NCBI GenBank assembly: GCA_003118195.1
Contig: BEXV01000308.1
Span: forward strand, 16,240-80,239
Direction of reading: 5' to 3'
DNA length: 64,000 nucleotides
Origin: Hemicentrotus pulcherrimus
Taxonomy: Eukaryota; Echinodermata; Echinoidea; Camarodonta; Strongylocentrotidae
Below the pieces are notes generated by a model. The model saw only the letters and a list, made by a program, of their open reading frames with translations. It searched no databases and was not told where the DNA came from. Made by a program: the position numbers and the translations under genes. This document shows positions 45,757 to 58,524 of this stretch, piece by piece (positions within the stretch are counted from its first letter, which is position 1; each line of letters opens with the position of its first letter).

Positions 45757-46080
45757 TCTGATGTAAAGGAAAAGTCATCGGATTGTGGACCAAATGGGTG
45801 AACATTGGAGTCCTGTACCCGAGACGATAATATCCTTTGGCAAGACATTAGTCTATAATTGCCACTCTCTACCCAAGGGTAGTAAATGGATCCCTGAGAT
45901 GAAGAAATTCCTTGAATGCAGTCAACGTCTTTATAGGAAGCTTGGCTAAAACCAGGGTAGTTCCTTGTAGGCACCTTGAGCATCCTTTGGGATAACGTAC
46001 ACGTAGCTTTTTCAATCTTAAGACCCTTTTCAACTTGTTGCCAGATTTAGACAGACAAGGAATCCTATACATATAAAAAA
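45757..46080 (+). mobile_element. Diverged SINE2-like copy
   Basis: The body motifs CTTTGGCAAGACATTAGTCT, GCCACTCTCTACCCAAGGG, TAAATGGATCCCTGAGATG and TTCCTTGAATGCAG appear in the same order as in the copies at 16558 and 4587. The tRNA-like head is badly decayed. The right boundary is approximate. Confidence 0.65.
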
Positions 46081-46423
46081 GCAGTCAAACCTTTCGACGA
46101 ATTCGCTCTGACACCCCCATCCCTAAACTTTAAAATATTCCAGACTCGCCCCTGTACCAGACCTTCTAGAGCCACTTAGGCAAGTTAGACTTGGCAGCCA
46201 AAGTATGCACATGTGGGAAAATGCTACAAATTGGTGTATCGGGAGCGGACAACTGATATACAGGCCTGATATTTGATACATTCAGTCCGTGTATTGAATG
46301 CTGTGTGAGGTTGCTAAATGGCTTAAAAGTGTTTGGAATGAGTTGAGGTGAAGTCTCGCGGCGGGCGGGTGTGAGGAATGGGATGTTTTCCGTTTAAGTA
46401 GGGTAAAACCCGGACTCCTGAGA

Positions 46424-46930
46424 TAACCATTAAAGCTAATCTTGTGCTGTTAGAATATAATCTGCATTTTCTGGAGAAACTGCTTAAATTAATTCTGATC
46501 TATTTTTCATTATAGATGGGTTGACTGGGCCAACAAAATAAGAACCTAAAATTTGCAGGCAAACCAGTGTCTAAAACACATCTTCAATTTACCATTAAAG
46601 TTAATCTTGAGCTCTGTATTTTCTAGAGAAACTGGTTAAAATTGATTCTGGTCTGTTTTACATGCAGTAGATGGATTGTGTGGACGAAAACGAAGAGAAA
46701 ACTAAAATTTGCAGGCAGTCCGTGATGACTGCGATTACCATTCACTGAGCTAATCTTAGACAATATAGTAATGGATTTTCACATTTTCTTGGGGGACTAG
46801 TTTTAATCAATTCTGATATTTTGTTTTCTTCTTCAAACAGCAGATATGTTCTTTGGACTAGTGAAATAAAAACAAACTAATGAAAATTTAATGCAATCAA
46901 ATTTACTGGAAAACACATCTTCATTTCAAC
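46424..46930 (+). repeat. Tandem repeat, three diverged units of about 150-165 bp
   Basis: Units start near 46426, 46592 and 46737 with ACCATTAAAGCTAATCTTG, ACCATTAAAGTTAATCTTG and ACCATTCACTGAGCTAATC. Shared internal blocks are TTTTCT.GAGAAACTG.TTAAA, ATTGATTCTG-like, AGATGG.TTG and CTAAAATTTGCAGGCA. Confidence 0.8.
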
Positions 46931-49900
46931 ATTATGAGAACGCGTCTTCAGAAATGCTGTCTTTAACATCTTTTCCTTCGTTTCTGCATTTTCTGGCATG
47001 GCACTGAATCTTAAATATTCAGTTAAATTCACTTTATTCTGAAAAAATGTTTTTACCAGAATACCAGGACTCAAGGTTAACGTCATATTTCATTCTTGCG
47101 ATTCAATAATTCACATTGGATATCCTTTAACACGAAAGGGGTCTTGATTATTTCGTGAATGTTCCATTTCAAAATTCATTATTTCATTTAAGATCCACGA
47201 TGTATCTCACGGGTTATTTGACTAAAAATCTTGATCTTAAACATTATTAACCACAATATGCAAAAAACCGGAAAATGATGAGGCATTCCATACAGAATTT
47301 GTGTAAATCTAAACGATAACTTTCGTCATCAACAATGTTAACAAAATATGCACAGGTGGGCTTGTATGGTGTTCTTAAGAAGACTGAAAGAAGATTTCCG
47401 CTCCAATTCCGTTATCCTAATCCTACTTTATCCAATGAACCCGAACTTTGTCTTAACGAGTCAATCCTTCCTTGAAAAATCGTTCATTTGAAAGTAACTG
47501 TTCTTGTATGACATCTACTTATTCACTTGTAATTGAGCCTATTATCTGCATGTACGAGTCGGTAATCAAAATATATTTCGCCTATTTTTTTTCGTTATTG
47601 ATTCCTCTAACTTTAGACATGAAATGCAAACAAAGATATATGAAATAAAAGATTCCAACCGAATACCTTCCCTTCTTTCTTTTATCGATAGTAATTTATG
47701 AAGACATCAACAGTCGAATGACCCATAATATTCTTGAACCTAGCAAAAAACAATGGACTGATCGTCTACTAAATAATGAGACGCCGCAAGCCAGTCATTT
47801 TAAAACGATGATTGGAACAATCATTATGATCGCATTTGGTATAAATCTGAACAAAACATAAAGAGGAAGAACAGAAAGGAGAGAGAGGGAGAAAGAGTGA
47901 GATAGAGAGAGAGAGAGAGAGAGAGATGAGACCGTTTACACTGCAGTCCAAAACATCCAGGTGTAAAGTGCATGGAATTAGACAAAAGAATAGCAACTCC
48001 CACCTTACGATCACGCTGTTAAGAACGTAATGTAAAGGCACCCATGCACAGAAGGGAAAACATCTTTTTAAAGAGGAATAAGAAGACATAGGAGAAGGGA
48101 TAAAGGGGATGCAGGGAGAAAGAAAGGGAAAGTGAGATGAAGAGAGAAAGAAATGAAGCACAGGAGGGAGAAATCGGCACATTCCCGTGGTAATTGTGTA
48201 ATCGGTGACACACATTACAGCAGAGAAAACACATTACATTTGCACAGGCTGTTTATTCTCTGTCTCTTTCTATATTTGCCGTCTTTTTTTGACTGGCGTG
48301 GAGGCGGGGAACCGATGCAGAAGGAAGCAAAAAACCCAAGGGTAAAATAGCTGTCCCATTTTCAAGTCGACGGTCATTGTGCATGTCCAGATAAAGTTAC
48401 CCATTCGCTGCGAGAATGAGCCTAATGTTCAGCGCGGGTAAGATTTACACTGCGGCGAATCCTGTCCCACTTTCTATCTCCTGTGCGCGTCCCGCTAGAG
48501 TTTCTAATTCCCTGAGAATGCCGCCCCTAAATGGGCCAGAATAACACCAAAGTACAAAAACCGTTTGATCCAGTTTCAAGCCCGTAGGTTGGCTCGAACA
48601 AAGGAAACCTAGTTGGGATGTAAGACGAAGAGCAATCTTCTATGTCGTGTTATAAGCGTGAATGCAGGCTAAATACAAGTTGATGATCAAATTACCCCCA
48701 TGATAAAAAACGAGTAGAATTGGTCACATCCTTTTACCTCTTGTAGAGGACAGAAAAGTTCCTTTTCACTAAAATAATCAAGAGATTAAGTTGATCAGTC
48801 ATCTGTTGGTTCCAAAATTTCACAGGTGCTGAATAATTCATAATTTTCAGCATGGCATCTTTTTATGAATTATGATGTAAATAAACATCCCGTTTGCTCC
48901 CAAGCAACCAGGTACAATACAATTCCTTTTAAGTTTCTCCATTATGTTTATTCTCCCTCTTTGGTAAGAATACGTCAACGCTTAATAAACTTCTGTAATT
49001 TTGTTCTCATTTAAACATTAATTTCCTTTATGGCTAAATATAGTATCCTTGAGGGGTATTATCAGCCCAGACAAACCAAACCTTCAAGAGGGATAAAATT
49101 GATCGAATTGCTTTGAAATCAAATAATAATTTAGAAGGAAGGAGACTTTTACCTTCATCTGGTGGTGAAGCTACGGGGAAGGGGCACAAGGAAACATGCG
49201 CCAAATGTAATGGCGAAAAGGGAGATAAGAGAGAAAAGAGAGGGGAAATGAAGGGGGAATGAAAACATGAAAAGAAGATGCCACGATCCTTCACACGTCC
49301 TTTCCATAATCAATAATTTGTCAAATCGCTTTTCAGCCATCGCGTAAGACCGGTACCCATCTTTCCACTTACTGTAAAGCTCCACACCTCACCACTGTGT
49401 GCACAATTATGACCATAATTATCGGTGTTGACCCACGCCCGATTTTGGTTTTGTATGAAGCTATGACCCCTCCCACTCCAATCAATGGACTTATTAATAT
49501 GCATTTCATCTATCCATCAAGAGTGGTCCCCCATCCCCACCCCAGCTTCAGGAACCACTTTCTACGCCACTGCTGTTACCACAGTGTACACGATAATTAT
49601 GAGCATATCGGTTTAGCCCCACGCCCGATTTTGATTTGATACGATGCGATTTTATCTGCGTGTCGAATGATCCGCTCAGTTCCATACTGGCTAATAATTG
49701 ATCGGTTAACGTGAGGAAATATGGGGTGATTATTTGAGCTCCACATCGTGGGTCGACAGACCCCCTTGGGGAACGAGAAAAAGGAGGAGTGTCCTTTTCT
49801 ACCTCCAATGCTCCAAAGTGCATCCCAAATCACGTAACGAATCATAAGCAAGATCATTAAATCAGCTAAGGGATTATGGATATTGATTAAAATGGTCTTC

Positions 49901-52900
49901 CATAATACCCTCTGAGCAAGTTAAAGTATGATCACAGATTACGATTATTCAGGGGAAATTCAGGGTACAAATTTGATTTCCAGAATGGATGGCTACTTTC
50001 ATTCATGACATAACTTGCAAATAATTTAATATTATTTCATTTTGTCTATAATACATCATATTTTCTTTTGAAATTGCACTTATAGGTACTGTTATAGCCT
50101 AACTAAGAGGAAACTAAATCAAGCTTTGAACATAAAGAAAATCGAAATAAAGACAATCTACTATATCAATCAAACTATATCATTACATTAGATCAAAAGT
50201 ATACGGTTTCAACTCGACTTTTCATTGCACACCTAGCAGATTCTGACTGCTGCATGCCGAACCATATTATCATCACTCCTACCTTGTATTATAATGTAGA
50301 CCCACATATTTAGATTCATTATAGAGGTAGGATGGTGTTTATCACTTTTTCAGGTCATGTGTACTTAAATAACTCGGATCAATATGTGCATTCTCATGCA
50401 CGTTCACATTATTTAATGTGACCTTTAGCGCAGCCTATCCTTTTCATTAATAATAAATTTGTAAGTTGCCATACCTTCCAAACTGGTTCAGTTGTGATTA
50501 AAGTAAAGTTCAAAAATCGTATATAACGTAAAGAGTAACTATGTGTTGGTGTAGACTCAGAGAGTAAAGTGATTGTCTTGATTGCAACAATTTCATCGAA
50601 AGTTTACTTCTCAGCCTTAAAAAGAATGTTCCACTTTTCAATTTGACCAGAAAGATTACTTATGGAATCGATAATTTGACAACAAATAGTATACACAAAT
50701 AAGACAACATTACATTTCTTTGTACATGAATGTGAATAATATTTATTTTATTATTTTGAGGGGAGGTCGTATTTTTAATCTATACACTGCATTATTATTC
50801 AACACAAGGTATAACCATGTCATATTCAAATATAAAAGGTTTGTACTTGGTTCTTATACAAAAGATATAGTAGAAACTAAAATAATAAAATAGAGCGACA
50901 TAATCATTTACCTCACTTTTACACGTAGCCCAAATTCACAAATCCATCGATCTTAAGGCGGGGGTGGGGGGGGGGGTCTCAGATTTGGTTAGGACGGAGT
51001 TCAAGCCTCGAAACCCCTATCCATTTTTAGGGGTCATTTGGGAAAGAAAGAGGTACCCATTTTTTTTACAATTTTCGGGTGTTCGCCATGCAAACAGCCG
51101 ACACTTTTGGATCTTTTTTTTGGAAAAACAGAACCATGTTAAATGGTATGTTTGGAAAAAGCGACCCCTTAGAGCGGCACATCCCCGTATGTATTAATAG
51201 GGAAATATTTTATTCCTTTAGTGATTCAGATATCTGATTGAGAAATGGATATATAATGTGTTGAGGTGTCTAAGGCTATAACTACGAGCGGTGAAACTAA
51301 TTCGAAATCTCTTACCCATCCTGATAAGGATATGAGCGTCTCATGAAGGAGGAAATGGTGATTCGGAACGACTTTAATCACAGTGGTGATACTGTACGGT
51401 TTAGATCAGACCAAGATTTGAAGATGCGTTTAGCTCGAAAGGAAATCACCCAAAGCAATTTCATCACTATACATAGTTTGTTTTTCTACCATTTGTCTTT
51501 TGGCTGATCTCTGTCTAGCTCATTGGTGAATAGGTGAGAGCTACTGAGCTTGAACTTGCCTCGCCCTCGGGCAAGTCCAATGTATGTTCCGTATTATGCT
51601 ACCACGTAATATTGAATTGTATTATAGAATCATGAACAAAAATTTACAAAACAAACATTGTTTTATTTGGTGGTTTGTCTGGTTCGGTAACGTATAGAAC
51701 AAAATAGCTTGGACTCGGACTTTAAGTTTGGGTTAGGTTGTAATTCACACGTAATCCAACGAAATTTAGATCATACCACACGTTGTAGTTGTTGTTGTTG
51801 TTGGTTTTTATGGCGTTTTCTGTCGTCGTTGGATGATTTTCGCCACAAGTGGTTGGCATCAGTGTTTAAACAGAACGTCTTCCGATCTCTAAAGTTTCTG
51901 TCACACCATTTGGGCAAGACGGAATCAAGTAATACCAAGGGTGCAATTCACACATCATCAGGATCATGCAACCAGCTTCAAATTCCAGCAGAATAGTTTG
52001 ACAACAATGTATAATATAACAAAACTGCCTCATATCTCAAACAGAGGAAGATGGCTGGTAAATTGAATTAAACGTGCTAATAAGAACAGGAAGCATTTCT
52101 CACTTTATATGACATGGGGATGATGGGCAAGCAATATAATGGACGAATATGGCTCGTGATGCACCATATTGATGACAGACAGACTCATGAATCACTATAT
52201 ATCGAAGACGGATACGGAATGCTGAGATATCATCAAATATTGTGATAAAGAGAATGATATAGTGAACTATAGCATGCCTATATACGTCTGCAAGAAATAT
52301 ACGTTAATTATCGTCCTGTAATTCCCCGCAAAAGCTAAGTTTGTTGCTCTATAATCTGTATATTATGAAGCTATCATTACACTGGACAAAAGGTGCCATG
52401 TCAGATTGGCTGTTATCATGATTATAAGAATATATCAAATATATAACGCCTCCAGACCAAAGATAGAGAATTAAAAGTCAAGATGAGAAAAAACACAAAC
52501 CAAGTAATTTTCGCAAACAAATTCAAGTACAATTATTTGCATTTTCGGTCGGTGTTGTTGCCGATTGTCAAGAAAAGTTCTATGCATTGTACAAGGCTTG
52601 AAATGGACATAAAGAGATGGGGGAACTGAGCAATAGTTCATTGTAATGTACTTCCGACTTTCAATTCCATTTACCCTGCAGGTAAAGAAAGAGTCAAGAA
52701 ATTATACCCTTGGAGATTTTAGATCCACCTTTACAGGATGAAAAGGCTTATGTGAGGACTAAAATCCATTCTAATCGAATCTTGAGGAAGCTAAAGGCGA
52801 AATATTTCAAAGATGAAAAGCAAATAAACAGGCTGACAATATGTGTCAATTTTATGATATATAGTCACTGGTACAAAAGATATTATTGGTTACAGTTCAC

Positions 52901-53085
52901 AGCAACGCGTGAGATATTTCAGAAAGTACACATTACAGAATATACTTCAAGGATATCCCTGCATTCAATAGATTTTGAATCGTACATTGTGACCTATATT
53001 GCTTTCAGCAACGTTTCAGAAACGCTCGTTTATTGTTCAGGAAAACATAGATTCTGGAGTCATACATCGTATAAAAAATCTAGGA
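46931..53085. other. Gene-free stretch with simple repeats and one short direct duplication
   Basis: It includes a (GA)n tract at 47904-47926. There is also a diverged direct repeat (about 49397-49460 and 49580-49650) sharing CACGCCCGATTTTG and AATTATGA.CATA. A G-run is at 50958-50977. No supported exon. Confidence 0.45.
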
Positions 53086-53190
53086 AATTCGTCGCTGTTT
53101 TCACGAAGTGACGGTAGTGAAAAAAAAATGCATTCACTTTGCGTTACGACTTTCCTCACTACCGTCACTTCGTGAAAACAAGGACGAATT
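53086..53190. repeat. Inverted repeat, 35-bp arms, 35-nt loop
   Basis: Arms 53086-53120 and 53156-53190 pair at all but about two positions; TTTTCACGAAGTGACGGTAG lies in the perfect core. The arms start with AATTCGTC and end with GACGAATT. It is probably a fold-back element. An open frame reading into the left arm ends within it and is not considered real. Confidence 0.85.
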
Positions 53191-53712
53191 ATTACAATTA
53201 ACCTTGAGATTTGCAGAGAGTTATGTTCAGTAGAAACATAATGACGGGTAGATAACGCGACCTACCGAAGCTTGTAACCTGTCTTGAATGACATTGTGAA
53301 AATTATTAAATATTGAAAAGGACGGGGGACAATAGGGGAAAAGAACAAACATGCCAGGGTAAATAATCACTAGAGCGAGTTATTACTCTATATTGTGGTC
53401 GATAAAATACGACACGAAGCCTACAATTAAAGGACCAAGGTGATATTTTACTGGTAATATGATGTTAAATCTGAATGATCCTGTTGTAGAATATTAAAGG
53501 CCAATTTCAGTCTACACAAAAAGGGCATTTAAGCCTACACAAAAAGGGCATTAACACCAATGGACCTCAAATTTTTGTATTTGTCACTTTTCAGAAGTTA
53601 AAATTAAGTCCCGGCCTCTCCCTAATTTCTTCACTCTTCTCTCTCTCTCTCTCTCTCTCTCTGGGTGTGAGGTGTTTGTGTGTCTGTCCCTCTACTTCAT
53701 TTCTTCTCTGCT

Positions 53713-53745
<33 letters not shown>

Positions 53746-56500
53746 GTCACGGGCTGTGGCATGTGTGTGTGCGTGAGTGTATGTATATATTCCTCTACTT
53801 CCTCTGCCCTCTCTGTCTCTCTTCGATCCCTCCCTCCAATTTCCCACTCTCTAAGTTCTTCATTTTCTCTCCATTAAATACACCTTTCCATCTTGCAAAA
53901 TCACTCTGAAGAACTTGCCAAGAAGAATAATTACCACTCCCTGGTCGAATCAAAATTCGATTAGTGGTTCTAGCTCGCATCGAGGTTAAGATATTGCTAT
54001 TTTCAGCCATGCTCTACAAACGTGTCTGTTTACTTTAGAAAAAAGGTTGATACCCAATTTTCGTCACAACGTTGCATGATGTTATGTTCCACACCCCTGA
54101 ATTTTGAATGACAGGTATAGGAATGAATAAACCTTAAATAATGCATAAGTTGTAACAATAGTTCAATATTTCGAATTCTAAGAACACCAGCACTACTCGC
54201 ATTCATTCAGTGGTTTATTAGCATTCGTAATTGATACACATATAGATAGGGCGAGTGGCACTGCGAGTGAAAAATAATTATGCGGGTATCTAGGAAGAAA
54301 CTTCCATCACAATATTTATCAGCAATCAAGTAATGTTCATAATAGCACCTGCATCAATTAGAAAATGTTCATAATTTTAAAAATCACTTTGTAGGCAAAT
54401 GGTAAAAGAATGAATTTAAAGAATAAAAAGGGTAAAACCATGACTTTTGCCAAATAAAACACCTGCATTCAAATCATAATTATCTTAATATGAAAATTGA
54501 ATAACAAAGGTGGTGCTCTATCTCTCTCTCTCCAATCTTTTCACCCTAACAAAAGCTAAAACAGATTAGATGAATAACTCCTGTAATGAAACCGAATAAA
54601 GTTTATCAAATGGCGATTCTGCACAAACTTGTTGGCACATCAAAGGTTTGTCACTCCATCTTCTTTATACAGTAACAATAACTTTTGATAACGTATCAAC
54701 ATCACAATTTTGATCGGAAAGAGATATGCATTATCATTTTGGAAATCACATCGTCGTTCTGACTGACCTCATGCCTCCTTGAAAATTGTTACCATTTTCT
54801 TCTGTACCTTTGCTTCCAATTTTCTAAATATGTAACCTGGTAATTTCTTGTCCCAGATTTCAATATCACAATCATCATCATCACTCGACGCTTCATTCGT
54901 TCTGGGGCATGTCACACTGTCTGCCAATATAGTATTGCCGGGAAGTTTCATACAGTTGAATTTCCTGCGCTAATTCAACGGGGAGACAATTGATCAAAAT
55001 TGTACGGGAAATTGACGAGAATTTGAACCCCGACAGAGTTTGCAGGATTCCGCTCCATGCGATCTCTCCGCGACTGGGACTTCTTTCTGTCTCTTTCTCG
55101 TGATGATGCCAGCGAGATCGAGATAGATCGATGAGAGATAATTATTGAAGTCGTTTTGATGAAAGAGATCAGGCGGATGTAATTTAAAAATAGATTGATC
55201 CTTCGTGATTGTTTGACTATCATAGCTATTCGAGGTACATCGCATCAGGACGGCAATATCAACATCTATACGTCTAATATGAAGAAGGTCAAGAACGCTA
55301 ACAAAGACATTGAGCATAATTAATGTGTACAGAGACTTTTGAATAACCTAAAATACAAGACATCCCAGTTACGGAATATTAATTTTATGGTATTACAGAG
55401 TTTGTGAATACAGGCATTGTGATTGCAATAATGACTTTGCCTCCACGAAATAACATGACATTAACGACTACGTTGAATAGTAAGATGCTTTAATATTTAA
55501 CTATCTCCAGGATTCGATTATGATAATGACATGACATTAACACAGACCTCGAACTATATTGGCAGTCGGAGTGATTGAGTAAAGCTCATTAAAGAGGCTG
55601 ATCGATGCGTGTGTAACTGAATGGGGTCATTTGAATTACAGTCGGTTAACTGCAGAAGGTTAAAGGGTCTGCCCATAAACCTAAATTACTTGATGGCGTA
55701 ATAGGCAGTGATGAGATGAATAATGACATTTGTTCCGATTGAGGTTGACGTTTGAAGGTAAAGATAAGACGGGCTCGATTAAATTTAGAATATGAAATCA
55801 GGACAAGGTAGTTTTCGAGGTATTTAATGATCAAACACTGCCTTCACGATTCATTTAATACAACTTTATTTGACATACCATATCCGACCCAATACTGAAG
55901 TAATGATTATAGCGAGATCAGAGAAATTGAGCCAATGCAATTATTGCAATTATTAGCCCACTATAAACGCCATTCAGTCTCGTTTGGTCCATATTCCATA
56001 CCAAATTGAAAATGAACCCGACAAACGAGATTACCATATGAATTATGATTCCATATCAAAGTATTTATTTCCCACACACCTTTGACATTACAATTATCTC
56101 AAGCTGTGCCTGCTTCGGCATGATGGAATGATAATCACATCGTGAAATCAAAGATAAATATTTATTCAAACTAAGTATCAAAGATTACAACTATTTTTGG
56201 CTCAACAACATAATACAGATCTTACCACGCAAATGACCCATGAAATAATAGACCTTTTCTGCTCTTTTCTGCAAACTATTTTTGTACTACTAGGCCTATA
56301 TATATCGCGACATGCTAGGTACACATTCATAAAAACCAGTTAGAATAATATTTGGAAAATGATAAAAGAATCAAAGTCCACTGAATTCCATTTGTGGGTT
56401 AAAAGCTGGAGTAAATATGATGCCTGTAACAAATGCAAGTTCAGGCATAATTCCGATGCCTTTGTCAAAGAACAAATTTGGCATCATGGTAATGAATTAA
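53191..56500. other. Gene-free stretch with (CT)n tracts
   Basis: CT microsatellites occur at 53637-53662 and 53715-53739, and a 22-bp tandem duplication (CCTACACAAAAAGGGCATTA) at about 53518-53555. A minus-strand open frame at 54951-54769 follows a GCGCAG acceptor-like site and could be a terminal exon, but nothing upstream joins to it. Confidence 0.4.
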
Positions 56501-56509
56501 TACGTACCG

Positions 56510-56770
56510 GAAATATTCCTCGTTTTCAGCAACTTGTAAGATTTCCAAACTAGTCACGGTGATATTTCCGTTTAAGTGTAAATAGGAACCACAAGCACAA
56601 ACTCCACGTCTGCGGAGAACACCACTTTGTTTCTGCCACCTTCCGCCCGAGCTACTGGCGTCCAATCGCGACAGCAAGCCGTCGATATTCAAGCTAACCT
56701 TAAACTGGCCTAAGCTGAAGAAGTGAAGCGTTGAACTGTCATACAAAACTATTTCCTTTGACAGTATTGT
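56510..56770 (-). other. Candidate internal exon, unknown product
   Basis: A minus-strand frame runs through EIVLYDSSTLHFFSLGQFKV, SLNIDGLL and HLNGNITVTSLEILQ to TTCCG|GTACGT, a good donor at about 56507. It contains no ATG, has balanced composition, an N-glycosylation sequon (NIT), and is more GC-rich than its flanks. I cannot assign a domain or find partner exons, so it may be chance. Confidence 0.2.
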
Positions 56771-56939
56771 TTTCAGTTAAGTTCCATACGGTCTTGGAAT
56801 TGCATATTTGCCGATGGAAATTCGGCTGCAAACAAAATGTGTGTGTACTTTTTGTAATGGAATTAATATATTTCTATACGATCCGCTCGAATGAATTGAT
56901 GGATGATATTTTTGGTCGAGTTTCTCTCTGATGACTGGC

Positions 56940-57320
56940 GTGCACTGAGAAAAGAAAATTGGTCCTCTAAAAAATCCAGTCGCAGGTGTCGAAATGTTGG
57001 ACAAAATCTGACCGCGGTCAGTTGGTTAAATCCCAAGCTTACCAAGGTGTGACTAATTCCACTCAATCCATTCAGCTTGATTCCTCGATGGCTTGCTTCG
57101 GCATGGAACGAAGCGATGACTGATGTCTGCTCGAAGAAAAATGATCAGGAGTGATTTATGGAAGGCGAAGAAATTTGTGAGCTAAAAGCTTCGCGCGATT
57201 TCTACGTTGTGTGTGTTATGATTGCAATACGTTGCAGACGATATTTTGTAGCAGACGCGTGCGTTGGCGTTCGAGCGAACGGACGGACGATCGCAGCAAT
57301 GATGTAAAAGAAAAAGAAAG
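56940..57320 (-). promoter_or_regulatory. CpG-rich patch, possible promoter and 5' non-coding exon
   Basis: The region has many CG dinucleotides (dense at 57190-57295, for example GCGTTGGCGTTCGAGCGAAC) in an otherwise AT-rich neighbourhood. On the minus strand ACACCTTG|GTAAGC at about 57044 is a strong donor-like site. This would fit a transcription start for a leftward gene, conceivably the missing 5' non-coding exon of the EGF gene, but that link is speculation. Confidence 0.3.
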
Positions 57321-58524
57321 TAGTCGTAGGCGGTATTATTATTTTCATTCTTTCATGTTTACGTGATAGGTATAGTTTTTCATTTCTTCATGTTCCCTTA
57401 GAAGTAAATCCTGCCCCTTCTGAAGCGCAATTTCAATTTGTTGTTGGTTCCGAATACATCACTGGTATTATGTCGCCTCAATTTTTTTTATTACAAAATA
57501 TCAGCGAGCTTCGGGGAAGGCTTATCAGGTATTTCGGGAGTAACCACCTCAATTTCAGGAGCGGCCATTGACTCCAAACTCGTCGATATTCTATCGTCAA
57601 ATTTAGGAGCGATGACAGCAATGGGGTCCCAGAGCTTTGTTGAGGGTGGGTAAATGGTATGCTGAACGGCTTTCGGGAAAGTCAGAGAATAATAACAAAA
57701 TAATGCTGATACGGTATGCAACTGAATATTAAACAAAAGTTCGTCATCGTTTTAACTTTTGAAGAATGTCATTTTGATTTCATTCCATTTCACTTTATCC
57801 TATCTCTCTCCTCTCTCTCCCCCCCCCTCCCTGGCTAGGAATTAGACCTACTGATGTTATTAAATTAAAACACAACAGAAAAGTCGCATTGTTGCCCTTT
57901 GTTCTCGCTATCAACTAGGTAAAATGTCCTAGACCTATTTTGCATAATTATTTGTACTTGTTTCAGTCATCACTGGTCATTATCTCCGGTTTACGAACTC
58001 ATCAATATATGGCACCAATAATTTATCGCCACATAATTATTTCTCCTTCTTTCGATTTACATGTATATGTCTACCTCTCTTTCTCCATGCCTACCGCACA
58101 TACGATGTGGACTTTATAGGTTGTATTTGATGAAGGTAAATCGATGAGTCATAAAATCAAACAAAAGCCATTATTCCGTCCCCCGACGACCCACCCCGGG
58201 GTCACGACCGCCGATTCGTTTGTTCCGTACATGCACGAGGCTGAAGTCGGAATCCCCCACATGCCTTTGGGTTCGGAGTTTCCATCATGTTAGGATGTGC
58301 CATCACTGCTTCTCGGTTCAATGTGTCATTGCAATAATGCAATTGTATTTTAGAAGAACATCTTGATTGTTCAATGGGGATGAGGGATGGGCAGTAAAGA
58401 GAAGTTGAGAAGAAATAGATACGAACAAGGGGCGTAGTGGACTAGAGACTAAAACAGAGGGGACATAATGATGGAGAGAGAGGCAGAGGCGGCGGAGCGA
58501 CTTCCAAAGTGGGGGGGGGGCACC

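Noticed and set aside
47769..48215. Minus-strand open frame of 148 codons rich in Ser/Leu/Phe
   Set aside because: It is the translation of a GA-rich simple repeat and its flanks.
52710..53111. Plus-strand open frame of 133 codons
   Set aside because: Not started by ATG, no recognisable domain, and its 3' end falls inside the inverted repeat at 53086-53190.
54769..54951. Minus-strand frame with an acidic DDDD run, preceded by GCGCAG
   Set aside because: A possible terminal exon, but two frames are open for a long way after the acceptor-like site, and part of the signal comes from a (GAT)n run. No partner exon was found.
57491..57690. Minus-strand frame ending ...KPSPKLADIL with a stop near 57490
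   Set aside because: It looks exon-like, with a possible acceptor near 57685 and AATAAA-like sequence after the stop, but I found no upstream exon or family match, and the opposite strand is equally open. Not supported enough to list.
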